From assembly GCA_014324045.1 (NCBI GenBank), contig JACOMY010000021.1, positions 1 to 64,000 on the forward strand: a DNA stretch of 64,000 bases. The letters run 5' to 3'. Source of the DNA: Rhodospirillales bacterium (lineage in GTDB: Bacteria > Pseudomonadota > Alphaproteobacteria > Kiloniellales > JACOMY01). The notes beneath the pieces are model-generated. The model made no database searches. It was not told where the DNA came from and saw only the letters and a list, made by a program, of their open reading frames with translations. Positions 28,883 to 39,940 of this stretch are shown piece after piece (position 1 is the stretch's first letter; each line of letters begins with the position of its first letter). The position numbers and the translations under genes are program-made.

Positions 28883-31225
28883 ATGCTCTCCAACACCCTG
28901 GAGCAAACCCTGCACCGCGCGTTGGGCTATGCCAACGAACGGCGCCACGAGTATGCGACGCTGGAGCATCTGCTGCTGGCCTTGAGCGAAGACCGGGATG
29001 CCGCCGCGGTGCTGAAGGCTTGCGGCATCGACCTGGCACGCTTGCGCGCGCAGCTGATCGACTATATCGATAACGATCTCTCCAACCTGATCAGCCGCGC
29101 GGCCGGCGATGCCAAGCCCACCGTGGGCTTCCAGCGCGTGCTGCAGCGTGCGGCGATCCATGTGCAGTCCTCCGGCCGCGAAGAGGTGACCGGCGCCAAT
29201 GTGCTGGTGGCCCTCTTCTCCGAACGCGAGAGCCATGCCGTCTACTTCCTGCAAGAACAGGAGATGAGCCGCCTGGACGCGGTCAACTACATCTCCCACG
29301 GCATCGCCAAGGCGACGGATCTGGCGGCGGAGCGCCCGGTCTCCGGCAGCGGCCGCGAGGACGGCGCCGAAAAGGTAGTGAAGAAGGGGCGCGAGGCGCT
29401 GGACGCCTACTGCGTCGATCTGAACGACAAGGCCCTCGAGGGGCGCGTCGATCCCCTGATCGGCCGCGATGCAGAGATCGACCGGACCGTCCAGGTGCTC
29501 TGCCGGCGCACCAAGAACAACCCGCTTCTCGTCGGCGACCCCGGGGTCGGCAAGACCGCGATTGCAGAGGGCCTGGCCCGCAAGATTGTCGAGGGCGCGG
29601 TGCCCGAGGTCCTGGCCGGCGCCATCGTCTTCGCCCTCGACATGGGCGCTCTGCTGGCCGGCACCCGCTACCGCGGCGATTTCGAAGAGCGCCTGAAGGC
29701 GGTGGTCAAGGAACTGGAGGAACAGCCGCACGGCGTGCTGTTCATCGACGAGATCCACACCGTGATCGGCGCCGGCGCCACCTCGGGCGGGGCGATGGAT
29801 GCCTCCAACCTGCTAAAGCCGGCGCTACAGCAAGGTACCCTGCGCTGTATCGGCTCCACCACTTACAAGGAATACCGCAACTACTTCGCCAAGGACCGCG
29901 CTTTGGCGCGCCGCTTCCAGAAGATCGACATTCCCGAACCCACGGTGGACGACGCGGTCAAGATTCTGCGTGGCCTGAAGCCCTATTACGAAGAACATCA
30001 CAAGGTGCGCTTCACACAGGAAGCCATCCGCACCGCCGTCGAATTGTCGGCGCGCTACATGCACGACCGCAAGCTGCCGGACAAGGCCATCGACGTGATC
30101 GACGAATGCGGTGCCTCGCAGCAGCTGCTCCCCGAGAGCCGCCGCAAGAAAAGCCTGGGTTCGCGCGACGTCGAGACTGTGGTGGCCAAGATGGCCCGCA
30201 TCCCGCCCAAGCAGGTGAGCCAGGACGACAAGAAATCGCTGCAGAACCTGGAGCGCGATCTGAAGTCCATGGTCTTCGGCCAGGATCGGGCGATTGAGGC
30301 GCTTTCCGCGGCGATCAAGCTGTCCCGCGCAGGTCTGCGCGACGGCGAGAAGCCGATCGGTTGTTATCTTTTCTCCGGCCCCACCGGCGTCGGCAAGACC
30401 GAGGTCGCCCGGCAGCTCGCCAACTCTCTGGGCATTCAGCTGACCCGCTTCGACATGTCGGAATATATGGAACGGCACTCGGTCTCGCGCCTGATCGGGG
30501 CGCCGCCGGGCTATGTCGGCTTCGACCAGGGCGGTCTTCTGACCGACGCAGTCGATCAGCATCCTCACTCCGTCCTGCTGCTGGACGAGATCGAGAAGGC
30601 CCATCCGGACCTCTTTAACGTCCTGCTGCAGGTCATGGACTACGGCAAGCTGACCGACAACAACGGCAAGCAGGTCGATTTCCGTAACGTGATCCTGATC
30701 ATGACCACCAACGCCGGCGCGGCGGAACTGGCCAAGCCGGCCGTCGGCTTCTCCAAGGCGCTGCGGGCCGGCGACGGCGAGGAGGCGATCCGCCGGACCT
30801 TCACGCCGGAATTCCGCAACCGCTTAGACGCGGTGGTACCCTTCCGTCATCTGACGCCGGAGGTGATCGCCCGCGTGGTGGACAAGTTCATCCTACAGCT
30901 GGAGGTGCAGCTGGCCGACCGCAAGGTCACCATCGAGCTGACCGACCGGGCCCGCAAGTGGCTCGCCCGGCGCGGTTACGACCCGGTCATGGGCGCCCGG
31001 CCGCTGGCCCGCGTGATCCAGGAGCACATCAAGCAGGCCCTGGCCGAAGAATTGCTGTTCGGCCGCTTGACCAAGGGCGGCGTGGTACGCATCGGCATCG
31101 AGGACGATCTGCCGGTTTTCACCTACCCGGAGACCGTCAAGGCCCTGCCGGGCCCGAGGGATAAAGACAGGGACAAAGACCAGGAAAACGGCGAAGAGAC
31201 CCTGGAGCCGGAGACGATCGACTAG
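28883..31225 (+). CDS. clpA: ATP-dependent Clp protease ATP-binding subunit ClpA
   Basis: This 780-residue HSP100 unfoldase feeds substrates to ClpP. An N-terminal double Clp-N repeat is followed by AAA module 1 (Walker [10 protein letters not shown], Walker [10 protein letters not shown]) and AAA module 2 ([24 protein letters not shown]). A C-terminal D2-small domain contains [17 protein letters not shown]. The acidic/lysine-rich tail after residue ~755 is a species-specific extension. It is in an operon with clpS. clpP is not in the window. Confidence 0.95.
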   Translation: MLSNTLEQTLHRALGYANERRHEYATLEHLLLALSEDRDAAAVLKACGIDLARLRAQLIDYIDNDLSNLISRAAGDAKPTVGFQRVLQRAAIHVQSSGREEVTGANVLVALFSERESHAVYFLQEQEMSRLDAVNYISHGIAKATDLAAERPVSGSGREDGAEKVVKKGREALDAYCVDLNDKALEGRVDPLIGRDAEIDRTVQVLCRRTKNNPLLVGDPGVGKTAIAEGLARKIVEGAVPEVLAGAIVFALDMGALLAGTRYRGDFEERLKAVVKELEEQPHGVLFIDEIHTVIGAGATSGGAMDASNLLKPALQQGTLRCIGSTTYKEYRNYFAKDRALARRFQKIDIPEPTVDDAVKILRGLKPYYEEHHKVRFTQEAIRTAVELSARYMHDRKLPDKAIDVIDECGASQQLLPESRRKKSLGSRDVETVVAKMARIPPKQVSQDDKKSLQNLERDLKSMVFGQDRAIEALSAAIKLSRAGLRDGEKPIGCYLFSGPTGVGKTEVARQLANSLGIQLTRFDMSEYMERHSVSRLIGAPPGYVGFDQGGLLTDAVDQHPHSVLLLDEIEKAHPDLFNVLLQVMDYGKLTDNNGKQVDFRNVILIMTTNAGAAELAKPAVGFSKALRAGDGEEAIRRTFTPEFRNRLDAVVPFRHLTPEVIARVVDKFILQLEVQLADRKVTIELTDRARKWLARRGYDPVMGARPLARVIQEHIKQALAEELLFGRLTKGGVVRIGIEDDLPVFTYPETVKALPGPRDKDRDKDQENGEETLEPETID

Positions 31226-31383
31226 GCCCGCCGGGGACAGCCTCCGGATCTGCCGAAGGATACCCGGGTTTGGGATGGTCTCTTAACGGGGGGGTTCTTC
31301 ATGGGGGGCCGGCTTGACGCCAAGGGCGCTGCTGCCCCCTTCGCAGTGCGGCCCGGCGTGGTAGCTCAACCCGGCCTGGCAGC

Positions 31384-32607
31384 TCAACCTGCGGCGCGCG
31401 CCGCCACCCGCATGCCGCCCTTGACCAGGAAGCGGTGGTTCTTGCGCTCGGCGGCCATGGCGATGTCCTGCGTAGGATCGCCCTCGACCAGCAGCAGATC
31501 GGCCAGCTTGCCCTCGGCCAGCCGGCCCCGCTCGGGCATGCGGTTGAGTTCGGCGGCATTGACCGTCGCCGCCTTGAGGGCGTCGGCCGGGGTCATGCCG
31601 ATCTCCACCATATAGGCCAGCTCCAGGGCGTTTTGGCCATGGCGGTTGAAGGGGGTGCCGGCGTCGGTGCCCATGGCGATGCGGCCGCCGGCCTCGTAGT
31701 ACATCTTGATCGAACGCCGATGGGTCTCGGCGACGGCGCGGGCCTTCTCGACCGCATAGTCGGGCACGCCCTCGCCGGCATGCGCCAGGATGTTGCGGAC
31801 GGCCGAGAGCGTCGGCACCAGGAAGGTGCGGCGCTCCAGCATCGCCTGACAGCAGACCTCGTCCATGAAGATGCCGTGCTCGATGGAATCGATGCCGCCG
31901 TAGACCGCGTTGAGAATGCCGTCGCGGCCCTGGGCGTGGCTGGCGCAGGGGCGATGGAAGCGATGGCCCTCGGCGATGCCGGCGGCGATCTCTTCCGGCG
32001 AGTAGTGGGCGTCCTGCGGGTTGACGCCGGGGGTCATGACGCCGCCGGTGGCCATGATCTTGATCAGGTCGGATCCGGCATGCACCTGCTCGCGCACCGC
32101 CTTGACCACCTCGTCCACGCCGTCGGCCACCCGGCCGATATAGTTGCCGTGGCCGCCGGTCATGCAGATCATGCGGCCGGCGCAGCGGATGGCCGGGCCT
32201 TGGAAGGTGCCGCGGTTGCAGGCGTCGCGCACGGCGAATTCCAGATAGTCCTTGCCGCCGCAGTCGCGCAGGGCGGCGATGCCCCCGGCCAGGCTCGCTT
32301 GCGCGTTGTCGAGCGCGGTCAGCACAATCTGGCCGACGCTCATGCGGCCGCAGACCGCGCGGGGATCGCCGTCGCCGCTATAGATCAGATGCACGTGACA
32401 GTCGATGAGGCCCGGCAGCAGGGTGGCGCCGGCGGTATCGATCCGGGTGCCGGCGAAGCCCTCGAACTCGGCCAGCGGCGCGATGCGGGCGATGCGCTCG
32501 CCCTGCACCAGCAGGCCCCGGTCCGCCAGGAGGCTTTCGCCATCGAAGACTTTGCCGCCAGCATAGAGTGTGGATACCTGGGGCGTGGATGCATGAGGCG
32601 TGGACAT
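31384..32607 (-). CDS. Amidohydrolase family protein (peptidase/imidazolonepropionase-like)
   Basis: This metal-dependent hydrolase of about 407 residues has the amidohydrolase motifs: [14 protein letters not shown] (HxH metal site), [10 protein letters not shown] (position of the bridging lysine), CASHAQG and SIEHGIF (metal histidines) and [10 protein letters not shown] (catalytic Asp). No signal peptide is seen. It is the last gene of the peptide-importer operon, 10 bases after oppF. This suggests that it hydrolyses the imported compound, for example a dipeptide or cyclic amide, though the actual substrate cannot be read from sequence. The start is ATG at 32607, with AAGGAAG upstream. Confidence 0.85.
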   Translation of the reverse strand: MSTPHASTPQVSTLYAGGKVFDGESLLADRGLLVQGERIARIAPLAEFEGFAGTRIDTAGATLLPGLIDCHVHLIYSGDGDPRAVCGRMSVGQIVLTALDNAQASLAGGIAALRDCGGKDYLEFAVRDACNRGTFQGPAIRCAGRMICMTGGHGNYIGRVADGVDEVVKAVREQVHAGSDLIKIMATGGVMTPGVNPQDAHYSPEEIAAGIAEGHRFHRPCASHAQGRDGILNAVYGGIDSIEHGIFMDEVCCQAMLERRTFLVPTLSAVRNILAHAGEGVPDYAVEKARAVAETHRRSIKMYYEAGGRIAMGTDAGTPFNRHGQNALELAYMVEIGMTPADALKAATVNAAELNRMPERGRLAEGKLADLLLVEGDPTQDIAMAAERKNHRFLVKGGMRVAARAAG

Positions 32608-32617
32608 GGCTTCCTTC

Positions 32618-33709
32618 TCAGTTCGCGTTCTGCTTGTGGAGCTCGAAATCGCCGTCGGCGCGGCCCTCTTCGACCGCATGGCAGGCGACGGTAACGCCGT
32701 TCGCCTGGCGGAGGGCTGCCGGCGCCTCGCGCTTGCAGCGCTCCTGCGCCAGCGGGCAGCGCGGATGGAAGCTGCAGCCGCTGGGCGGAGCAATGGGGCT
32801 CGGCACCTCGCCGGCAACCGGGCGGCGGGGGCGGCCGCTCATCTCCAGGTCGGGGATGGCGTCCAGCAGCAGGCGGGTGTAGGGATGCTGGGGCTCGGCG
32901 AAGATCTGCCGCGCCGGCCCCACCTCCGCCAGGCGGCCCAGGTACATGACCCCCAGCCAATCGGCGATGTGATAGACCACCGCCAGATCGTGGCTGATGA
33001 AAAGATAGGTCAAGTGCAGCTGGCGCTGCAAATCGCGCATCAGGTTCAGGATCTGCGCCTGCACCGAGACGTCCAGGGCCGAGGTCGGCTCGTCGCAGAC
33101 CAGAAACTCGGGATTGCCGGCCAGGGCCCGGGCGATCGAGATGCGCTGACGCTGGCCGCCGGAGAACTCGTGCGGAAACTTGTGGCCGTCGGCGGCGGAG
33201 AGGCCGACCTGCTCCAGCAGCGCGCCGACCTTGGCCGCAAGCACCTCGCTGTCTTTGACCGGGACATGCGTCAGACTCCGGCTCTGGCAGAACCCTTGCG
33301 CGCGCAGCGGCTCGGCGACGATCCGCTCGACCCGCCAGCGGGCGTTGAGGCTGGCATAGGGGTCCTGGAAGATCATCTGCAGGCGCCGGCGGATCGGCGC
33401 CATGCTGCGGCGGCTCTTGCCGGCGGCGATCAGGTCCTGGCCGGCGAAGTGGATCGAGCCGCGCGAGGGCCGGTAGAGCCCGACCAGCAGGCGGGCGACG
33501 GTGGACTTGCCGCAGCCCGATTCGCCGACCAGAGCGAAGGTGTCCCCGCGCGGAATCGTGAAGGAGACGCCGTCGACCGCCCGCACATAGGCCCTGGGCT
33601 GGCGGTTGATCAGGCGGACCGGCAGCGGCGCCGAGACCTCGAAGGACAGGGCCAGATCCTGCACCTCGACCAGGGGGCTCCCAAGGGGCGGCCGGGGGAC
33701 CTCAGTCAT
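32618..33709 (-). CDS. Oligopeptide/dipeptide ABC transporter ATP-binding protein (OppF/DppF type)
   Basis: This ATPase of about 363 residues has Walker [13 protein letters not shown], the signature [15 protein letters not shown] and Walker [12 protein letters not shown]. The C-terminal [14 protein letters not shown] cysteine motif typical of the Opp/Dpp subfamily is present. The N-terminus [15 protein letters not shown] starts at the ATG at 33709 and overlaps the preceding oppD-type stop (ATGA). The long frame that extends further upstream is the out-of-frame shadow of the oppD-type gene. Confidence 0.93.
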   Translation of the reverse strand: MTEVPRPPLGSPLVEVQDLALSFEVSAPLPVRLINRQPRAYVRAVDGVSFTIPRGDTFALVGESGCGKSTVARLLVGLYRPSRGSIHFAGQDLIAAGKSRRSMAPIRRRLQMIFQDPYASLNARWRVERIVAEPLRAQGFCQSRSLTHVPVKDSEVLAAKVGALLEQVGLSAADGHKFPHEFSGGQRQRISIARALAGNPEFLVCDEPTSALDVSVQAQILNLMRDLQRQLHLTYLFISHDLAVVYHIADWLGVMYLGRLAEVGPARQIFAEPQHPYTRLLLDAIPDLEMSGRPRRPVAGEVPSPIAPPSGCSFHPRCPLAQERCKREAPAALRQANGVTVACHAVEEGRADGDFELHKQNAN

Positions 33710-34722
33710 GCGCCACCTCGCGCTCTTCCCGCGTTGCCGGCGCCCCGTGTTGCCGGCGCATAGAGCCAGCAGGCCGCCCGGCTGTTGCCGGCCGCCGTCA
33801 GCTCCGGCCGCGGGGCGGCACGGCAGCGGTCGAAGGCCTCGCCGCAGCGCGGGTTGAAGGCACAGCCCGGCGGGATCGCGGTCAGCCGCGGCATGGAGCC
33901 GGGAATCTGGGTCAGGCGGTCCAGCTCGCCACCGACCTTGGGAATGGCACCCATCAGGCCGCGGGTATAGGGATGGCAGGCACGCTTCACCACGTCCTGC
34001 ACCGGGCCGATCTCGACGATGCGCCCGGCGTACATGACCGCGACCCGCTCGGCCGTCTCGGCGATCACCCCCATGTCGTGGGTGATCAGGATGACGGCGG
34101 TACCCTGCTCGCGGCAAAGCCGCTTCAGCAGCGCGGTGATCTGCGCCTGAATCGACACGTCCAGCGCCGTGGTCGGCTCATCGGCGATCACCAGCCGCGG
34201 CTTGGCGGCCAGGGCCAGCGCGATGACGATGCGCTGGCGCATGCCGCCGGACAGTTGGTGCGGATAGTGGTCGATGCGCTGTGCCGCCGCCGGGATGCCG
34301 ACCTCATACAGCAGCTCCAGCGCCTGCTCGCGGGCCTTGGCTTGCGGCATCGGCCGATGCGTGCGGATGGTCTCGGTCAGCTGCCGGCCGACGGTGAGCA
34401 GCGGGTTCAGGCTGGTCAACGGATCTTGAAAGATCATGCCGATCTTGCCGCCGCGCACCCGGCGCAGGGCCTCGCCGCGCAGCCGGTCGATGCGCTGGCC
34501 CTCCAGGGTGACGGCGCCGCCGGCGATGCGGCCGGGCGGCTCCAGCAGCTGGATGACGGCGGCCCCGGTCAGCGACTTGCCGGCGCCCGATTCGCCCACC
34601 ACGCCCAGCACTTCGCCCTCGCTCAGCTCGAAGGAGACGCGGTCGACGGCGGTCAGCAGGCCGCGGCGGGTTGGAAACTCGACGGTCAGCTCTTCGACGC
34701 AGAGCAGCGGCGGCTTTGCCAT
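33706..34722 (-). CDS. Oligopeptide/dipeptide ABC transporter ATP-binding protein (OppD/DppD type)
   Basis: The 338-residue ATPase starts [18 protein letters not shown]. It carries Walker [12 protein letters not shown], the signature [15 protein letters not shown], Walker [13 protein letters not shown] and the C-terminal [14 protein letters not shown] motif. It pairs with the OppF-type ATPase, and the two overlap by ATGA. It starts four bases after the dppC-type stop, so the whole set is one operon. Confidence 0.93.
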   Translation of the reverse strand: MAKPPLLCVEELTVEFPTRRGLLTAVDRVSFELSEGEVLGVVGESGAGKSLTGAAVIQLLEPPGRIAGGAVTLEGQRIDRLRGEALRRVRGGKIGMIFQDPLTSLNPLLTVGRQLTETIRTHRPMPQAKAREQALELLYEVGIPAAAQRIDHYPHQLSGGMRQRIVIALALAAKPRLVIADEPTTALDVSIQAQITALLKRLCREQGTAVILITHDMGVIAETAERVAVMYAGRIVEIGPVQDVVKRACHPYTRGLMGAIPKVGGELDRLTQIPGSMPRLTAIPPGCAFNPRCGEAFDRCRAAPRPELTAAGNSRAACWLYAPATRGAGNAGRARGGA

Positions 34723-34726
34723 GACT

Positions 34727-35704
34727 CTAGCGCAGCTTGGGGTTAAGGGCGTCGCGCAGCCAATCGCCCAGCAGATTCACCGCCAGCGCCAGCACCGCTA
34801 AGGCCAGACCGGGAAAGAAGGCAATCCACCACTCCCCGGAGAACAGAAAGTCGTTGCCCACGCGGATCAAGGTGCCGAGCGAGGGCTCGGTAATCGGCAC
34901 GCCGACGCCGAGGAAGCTCAAGGTGGCCTCCAGGATAATGGCCAGCGCCAGGTTGACGGTGGCGATCACCAGCACCGGCCCCATCGCGTTCGGCAGCACG
35001 TGGCGGATCATGATCGCCAGCGGATGCCGGCCGATGATGCGGGCGGCCTGCACGTACTCCTTGTTCTTCTCGACCAGGGTGGATCCGCGTACGGTACGGG
35101 CGAACTGCACCCAGGAGGCAAGCGCGATGGAGAGGGTGAGGACGGCATAGGAGGTAAAGCTATCCTCCGGACCGCCGAGCAGGGCATGCGCGATGCCGTC
35201 GATCAGCAAGGCGATCAGGATCGCCGGAAAGGTCAGCTGAATATCGGCCAGACGCATGATGACGGCATCCGCCGCCCCGCCGGCATAGCCCGCCAGCAGA
35301 CCCAGCGAGACGCCCAGGCTTGCCGCCAGCGCCACCGAGGCCAGGCCGACGAAGATGGAGATGCGGGCGCCGTACATGACGGTGGAGAGGATATCGCGGC
35401 CCTGATCGTCGGTGCCGAGCGGGAAGGCGCCGCCGCCGCCCTCCGCCCAGACCGGCGGCGTCAGGGAATCCATCAGGCTCACCTGGCTCAGGTCGTAGGG
35501 GTCGTAGGGCGCAAGCAGCGGCGCGAAAAGCGCCGTCAGCAGGAACAGCAGGGTGATTAAGGCCGAGAGCTGCGCCAACCGCGAGCGGCGGAAGGAATAG
35601 AGCATGTCGCTGTCGCCGGCGCGCTGCAACCAGGGCTTGCTGCCGGAGGGCGGCCCGGCCCCAATCTCGGGATCTGTCGCCGGATCTGTCGCCGGATCTG
35701 TCAT
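34727..35704 (-). CDS. Peptide ABC transporter permease (DppC/OppC type)
   Basis: This inner-membrane protein of about 325 residues has six membrane segments and the coupling-loop motif EYVQAARIIGRHPLAIMIRHVLPNA. The short N-terminal OppC-like segment contains LGTDDQGRDILSTVMYGARIS. The N-terminus TDPATDPATDPE is encoded by a 12-base tandem repeat (about 35669-35702) directly at the ATG at 35704, so its length may vary between strains. It follows the DppB-type gene by 65 bases that also contain imperfect repeats. Confidence 0.92.
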   Translation of the reverse strand: MTDPATDPATDPEIGAGPPSGSKPWLQRAGDSDMLYSFRRSRLAQLSALITLLFLLTALFAPLLAPYDPYDLSQVSLMDSLTPPVWAEGGGGAFPLGTDDQGRDILSTVMYGARISIFVGLASVALAASLGVSLGLLAGYAGGAADAVIMRLADIQLTFPAILIALLIDGIAHALLGGPEDSFTSYAVLTLSIALASWVQFARTVRGSTLVEKNKEYVQAARIIGRHPLAIMIRHVLPNAMGPVLVIATVNLALAIILEATLSFLGVGVPITEPSLGTLIRVGNDFLFSGEWWIAFFPGLALAVLALAVNLLGDWLRDALNPKLR

Positions 35705-35769
35705 GGGGCCTGTGCCGTAAGATCTTGCATGGAGTTTGTCATGGGATCTTGCATGGGGGGCGTCCTCCT

Positions 35770-36810
35770 CTAATGACCGCCGGGGCGAGCGATGCGCAGG
35801 CGCGGATCGACCGCGAAGTAGAGCAGGTCGACGAAGAGGTTGATGGCGACGAAGAGGAAGGCGATCAGCAGCAGATAGGCCGACATGATGGGGATATCGA
35901 CGTTCTGCACTGCTTGCAGAAACAACAAGCCCATGCCGGGCCATTGGAACACCGTCTCGGTGACGATGGCGAAGGCGATGACGGAGCCCAGCTGCAGACC
36001 GGCGACGGTAATCACCGGCACCAGCGCGTTCTTCAAGGCATGGCCGAAGTTGACGGCCCGGGCGCTGAGGCCGCGGGCGCGGGCGAACTTGACGAAGTCG
36101 CTGCGCAGCACCTCCATCATCTCGGCGCGCACCAGACGCATGATCAAGGTCAGCTGGAACAGCGCCAGGGTAACGGTCGGCAGGATCAGCGACGCGATGC
36201 CCGACCCGGTCAGCAGGCCGCTGCTCCAGAAGCCCAGATCGACCGTCTCCCCGCGGCCGAAGGAGGGCAGCCAGCCCAGCAGGACCGAGAAGACATAGAT
36301 CAGCAGAATGCCGATCAGGAAGGTCGGCAGCGCCACGCCCATCAGCGAGACCGTAAGGAAGATGCGCGACAGCCAGGCCTCGCGCTTCAGACCGGCATAG
36401 ACCCCCATGGGAATGCCGATCAGCAGCGCCGCCGCCGCCGAGACGATCGAAAGCTCCAGGGTTGCCGGCAGCCGGCTGGCCAGCAGCTCGGAGACCGGGG
36501 CCTTGAATTGATAGGAGATGCCGAAGTCGAAGTGCAGCGCCTTCCAGACGAAGCGCAGGAACTGGGTGACCGGCGGGTCCTTGAGGCCGAGGCGTTCGCG
36601 CAAGGCTTCGCGATCTTCCAGGCTGGTCTCGATGCCGACCATCTGATTGACCGGGTCGCCGACGAAGCGGAACATGACGAAGGCCAGCAGCGCCACCGCC
36701 AGCATGACGATGGCGGCTTGCCCCAGGCGGTGCAGGATGAAGGCCAGCATTCGGATGGTGGACCGGGATCGCAGGCGGCTTGCGGCAAGCGGCGGGGCGC
36801 CCTCCTGCAT
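35770..36810 (-). CDS. Peptide ABC transporter permease (DppB/OppB type)
   Basis: The 346-residue permease has six membrane segments and an N-terminal helix (MLAFILHRLGQAAIVMLAVA). FDFGISYQFKAPVSELL and DFVKFARARGLSARAVNFGHAL (the EAA-like loop) are typical of DppB. The start at 36810 is preceded by GGGGGGC. The Met at residue 21 (36750) is an alternative closer to the usual family start. It lies 73 bases downstream of the binding-protein gene. Confidence 0.92.
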   Translation of the reverse strand: MQEGAPPLAASRLRSRSTIRMLAFILHRLGQAAIVMLAVALLAFVMFRFVGDPVNQMVGIETSLEDREALRERLGLKDPPVTQFLRFVWKALHFDFGISYQFKAPVSELLASRLPATLELSIVSAAAALLIGIPMGVYAGLKREAWLSRIFLTVSLMGVALPTFLIGILLIYVFSVLLGWLPSFGRGETVDLGFWSSGLLTGSGIASLILPTVTLALFQLTLIMRLVRAEMMEVLRSDFVKFARARGLSARAVNFGHALKNALVPVITVAGLQLGSVIAFAIVTETVFQWPGMGLLFLQAVQNVDIPIMSAYLLLIAFLFVAINLFVDLLYFAVDPRLRIARPGGH

Positions 36811-36883
36811 AGCCCCCCTAGCGTTAAGAGGCTGCAGAAGCAGGATGCCTGACGGGGCACCCCGCCGCGGCGCCGCGTCCGGC

Positions 36884-38503
36884 CTAGTCCTTGGTGATGC
36901 GGTAGAGCATGACCTGATTATCGGCCCGCTGCACCACGTTGGTGCCCTCCCGCACGCCCCAGGCCAGACCCTGCTGATGCAGCGGAATGTAGGCCGTGTC
37001 GCCGGTGGTCAGCGCGTAGGCCTGCCTGATCAGATCGTTGCGCTTGTCGGCGTCGGTCTCGACCAGGATCTGCGCGGTCAGCGCGTCCACCTCGGCATTG
37101 CAATAGCCGCCCAGGTTGAAGGGACCGCCCTCGCCGGCCTCGTTGCGGCAGCCGTGCAGATTGTGCAGCACGTTCCAGCTGTCGAAGCTGCCCGGCGTCC
37201 AGCCCAGCAGATAGAAGGAGGTATCGTAGCCGCCGGCGGCCAGCACCTTGGCGAAGTAGAGCGCCTTGGGCTGGGCGTTCAGCTTCACCTCGACGCCGAT
37301 CTTGGCCAGCATGGCGCTAACCGCCTGGCAGATCGCCTCGTCGTTCACATAGCGGTCGTTCGGGCAGTCCATGCCGACCTCGAAACCCTCGCCATAGCCG
37401 GCTTCTTCCAGCAGCTGCCTGGCCCTGCCGGGATCGTGCTCCAGCCGCTCGAAGGCTTCGGCATGCGCGAAGAGGAAGGGCGAGATCATGATCGCCGAGG
37501 GGGTCGAAAGCCCGCGCATCACCTTCTGCCCGATCGCCTCGATGTCGATGGCATGATAGAAGGCTTGGCGGACCCGCTTGTCCTTGAAGGGGTTCTTGCC
37601 CTTGACGTCGGAATAGAGCAGCTCCTCGCGCAGCTGATCCATACCGAGGAAGATTGTCCGCAGCTCCGGCCCCGCCAGCACGGCGGTGCCGCTGCCCCCG
37701 TCGACGCGGGCGATGTCCTGCGTCGGCACCGGATACATGAAGTCGATCTCGCCCGACAGCAAGGCTGCCACCCGGGTGGCGTTGGAGGCGATCGGGGTAA
37801 AGATCACCTCGGTCAGATTGTGCTGCGGGCTGTCCCACCAGTCCGCATTGGGCTTCAGGATCGTCTTCACGCCGGGCTCGTGACTATCGACGACGAAGGC
37901 GCCGGTGCCGTTGGCATTGAAGGCGGCATGGCCCTTGGTCAGGTCGGCGGCGGTGGTCGGCTTGACCGCGCCGTGCTGTTCGGCCCAGTCCTTGTCCATG
38001 ATGTACCAGGTATCCCATTCGTAATAGAGAATGGGATTGGGGCCTTCCGTGACGAAATCGACGGTGTAGTCGTCCACCGCCTCGACCTTGACGTCGGCCG
38101 GCAGCCGCGACTTGAGGTCGGAGCCCTCGTCCCGCACCCGCGTGGCGCTGAAGACCACGTCCTCGGCGGTAAAGTCGTTGCCGTTTTGGAAGGTCACGCC
38201 CTGGCGCAGATAAAAGCGCCAGCGGTTGGGCCCGGCCACCTCCCAGCGCTCGGCCAGGGCCGGCAGGATCTCCAGGTTGGCGCCGCGGCGGGTCAGCCCC
38301 TCGTAGACATTGCCCAGCAGGCCCAGCGTAAAGGTCTCGTTCAGCGTATAGGGATCCAGGGAATTCAGCGGGCCCTGAAAGGCGAAGCGCAGGGTCTCCG
38401 CACGCACATCGGCGGCACCGAGCGTAACGCTCAGGCCGGCAGCCGCCAGGGCTGCAGCGATACCGGATTTAGCGATACCGGATTTAGCGATACCGGATTT
38501 CAT
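36884..38503 (-). CDS. Periplasmic peptide-binding protein, SBP family 5
   Basis: This solute receptor of about 539 residues belongs to a Dpp/Opp-type importer. The signal peptide begins MKSGIAKSGIAKSGIAAALA and ends near VRAETLRFA. GPLNSLDPYTLNETFTLGL and GLTRRGANLEILPALAERW are classic family-5 N-terminal blocks. The first 15 residues contain three copies of IAKSG encoded by three perfect 15-base repeats (38456-38500). It is the first gene of the six-gene operon ending in the amidohydrolase. Confidence 0.93.
   Translation of the reverse strand: MKSGIAKSGIAKSGIAAALAAAGLSVTLGAADVRAETLRFAFQGPLNSLDPYTLNETFTLGLLGNVYEGLTRRGANLEILPALAERWEVAGPNRWRFYLRQGVTFQNGNDFTAEDVVFSATRVRDEGSDLKSRLPADVKVEAVDDYTVDFVTEGPNPILYYEWDTWYIMDKDWAEQHGAVKPTTAADLTKGHAAFNANGTGAFVVDSHEPGVKTILKPNADWWDSPQHNLTEVIFTPIASNATRVAALLSGEIDFMYPVPTQDIARVDGGSGTAVLAGPELRTIFLGMDQLREELLYSDVKGKNPFKDKRVRQAFYHAIDIEAIGQKVMRGLSTPSAIMISPFLFAHAEAFERLEHDPGRARQLLEEAGYGEGFEVGMDCPNDRYVNDEAICQAVSAMLAKIGVEVKLNAQPKALYFAKVLAAGGYDTSFYLLGWTPGSFDSWNVLHNLHGCRNEAGEGGPFNLGGYCNAEVDALTAQILVETDADKRNDLIRQAYALTTGDTAYIPLHQQGLAWGVREGTNVVQRADNQVMLYRITKD
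38456..38500 (-). repeat. Three perfect 15-bp tandem repeats in the signal peptide of the binding protein
   Basis: AGCGATACCGGATTT is repeated exactly three times at 38456-38470, 38471-38485 and 38486-38500, directly before the ATG on the minus strand. The unit keeps the frame and lengthens the positively charged signal-peptide start by five residues per copy. Confidence 0.9.
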
Positions 38504-38788
38504 GGGGGGCGAACCTCTCTGTTGTTTCCGTTGTTTCCGTGGCGCCAGATTTGCCGGAAGCTTCCGGATATCCGGTCTAAGGCAAGGATAGACCCATCGC
38601 CGGCCCCGGTCGATTCCCTTCTGCAAGCAATTTTCGCCGGGGCTCCGCTGCTCCCGGCGATCTTGACGGGGGCGCCGCCGCTGCCCAGACTTGCGCGAAG
38701 GTTTTGCTCACCTTGGAGCACTGCAACCGCCGCCTTGGGTAGAGCCAAGGCGGCCCGGCCGAAGCAATAGCCAAGAGGAACAGCCAGA
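38504..38788. other. Divergent spacer between the importer operon and the right ankyrin cluster
   Basis: No gene is seen. The half next to the ankyrin gene carries the cluster's conserved spacer sequence (for example CCAGACTTGCGCGAAGGTT and CAACCGCCGCCTTGGG) and the ribosome-binding region GAGGAACAGCCAGA before the start at 38789. The half next to the importer contains a short repeat (TTGTTTCCG twice, at about 38521 and 38530). Confidence 0.4.
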
Positions 38789-39940
38789 ATGCATTTACCG
38801 AAATTCGCCCTCTTCGCCTCTGCGCTGCTGCTTGCCGCACCGCTGCGGGCCGCTGCCGAATGTGAGGATTGGCTCGACCGCGCCTTTTGGCAAGCGGCAA
38901 CGGCAGCGGAGGTGACCCGCTGTCTCGCCGCCGGCGCCGACCCCAATGCACGGACTACTGAAGACGGTTGGACGCCCCTGCACTTGGCGGCAGGTGGGGA
39001 TAGCGCCGAGGCTGTGGCAGCGCTACTCAATGGAGGCGCGGACCCCAATGCACGGGCTGAAGACGGTGACACGCCCCTGCACCAGGCGGCAATGGGCAGC
39101 AGCGCCGAGATTGTGGCGGCACTGCTCGATGGGGGTGCGGACCCTAATGCACCGGATGAAGACGGTTTCACGCCCCTGCACAGGGCGGCAATGCTTGGCG
39201 GCGCCGCGACTGTGGCGGCGCTGATCGATGGGGGTGCGAACCCCAATGCACGGGATGGACTCGGTTATACGCCCCTGCACTGGGCGAAGACCGCCGAGGC
39301 TGTGGCGGCGCTGCTCGACGCCGGCGCCGACCACAATGCGCGGAAAGCTGACGGTGAGACGCCCCTGCACCAGGCGGCAGGGTTAGACAGAGCCGGGGCT
39401 GTAGCGGCGCTGCTCGGCGGGGGCGCCGACCCCAATGCGCGGAATGAAGACGGTGCGACGCCCCTGCACTTGGCGCCAGCAAACGACAACACCGGGGCTT
39501 TAGCGGCGCTGGTCCGCGGGGGTGCGGACCCCAATGCACAGAGTGAATACGGTTCGACGCCCCTGCACTCGGCGGCATTGTGGTGGGGCCGCGCCGAGGC
39601 TGTGGCGGCGCTGCTCGACGGGGGTGCGAACCCCAATGCGCGGACTGAAGACGGTTGGACGCCCCTGCACGCGGCGGCAGAGGGGGACAACGCCGAGGCT
39701 GTGGTGGCGTTGCTCGACGGGGGTGCAGACCTCAATGCACGGTCGGAAGACGGTGAGACGCCCCTGCACACGGCGGCAATGCTTGGCGGCGCCGCGACTG
39801 TGGCGGCGCTGCTCGACGCCGGCGCCGACGGCAGCGCGCGCAATAAAGCGGGACACTTCCCTGCCGATCTGGCGAAAGAAAACGAAAAGCTCCGCGATAG
39901 TCCAGTTTACTGGAGATTGAACGACGCGCGCTACCGGTGA
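38789..39940 (+). CDS. Secreted ankyrin-repeat protein 5 (first gene of the right cluster)
   Basis: The 383-residue protein has a signal peptide (MHLPKFALFASALLLAAPL, cleavage near AAAEC) and the N-domain DWLDRAFWQAATAAEVTRC. About nine ankyrin units with the (D/E)DG.TPLH core follow, then the tail DLAKENEKLRDSPVYWRL and the ending NDARYR. One unit is shortened (WAKTAEAVAALLDAG), as in ankyrin protein 1. It is probably exported and binds other proteins. Confidence 0.9.
   Translation: MHLPKFALFASALLLAAPLRAAAECEDWLDRAFWQAATAAEVTRCLAAGADPNARTTEDGWTPLHLAAGGDSAEAVAALLNGGADPNARAEDGDTPLHQAAMGSSAEIVAALLDGGADPNAPDEDGFTPLHRAAMLGGAATVAALIDGGANPNARDGLGYTPLHWAKTAEAVAALLDAGADHNARKADGETPLHQAAGLDRAGAVAALLGGGADPNARNEDGATPLHLAPANDNTGALAALVRGGADPNAQSEYGSTPLHSAALWWGRAEAVAALLDGGANPNARTEDGWTPLHAAAEGDNAEAVVALLDGGADLNARSEDGETPLHTAAMLGGAATVAALLDAGADGSARNKAGHFPADLAKENEKLRDSPVYWRLNDARYR

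Noticed and set aside
28283-29758. 491-codon minus-strand frame opposite clpS and clpA
   Set aside because: Antisense shadow: ClpS and ClpA on the plus strand have all catalytic motifs.
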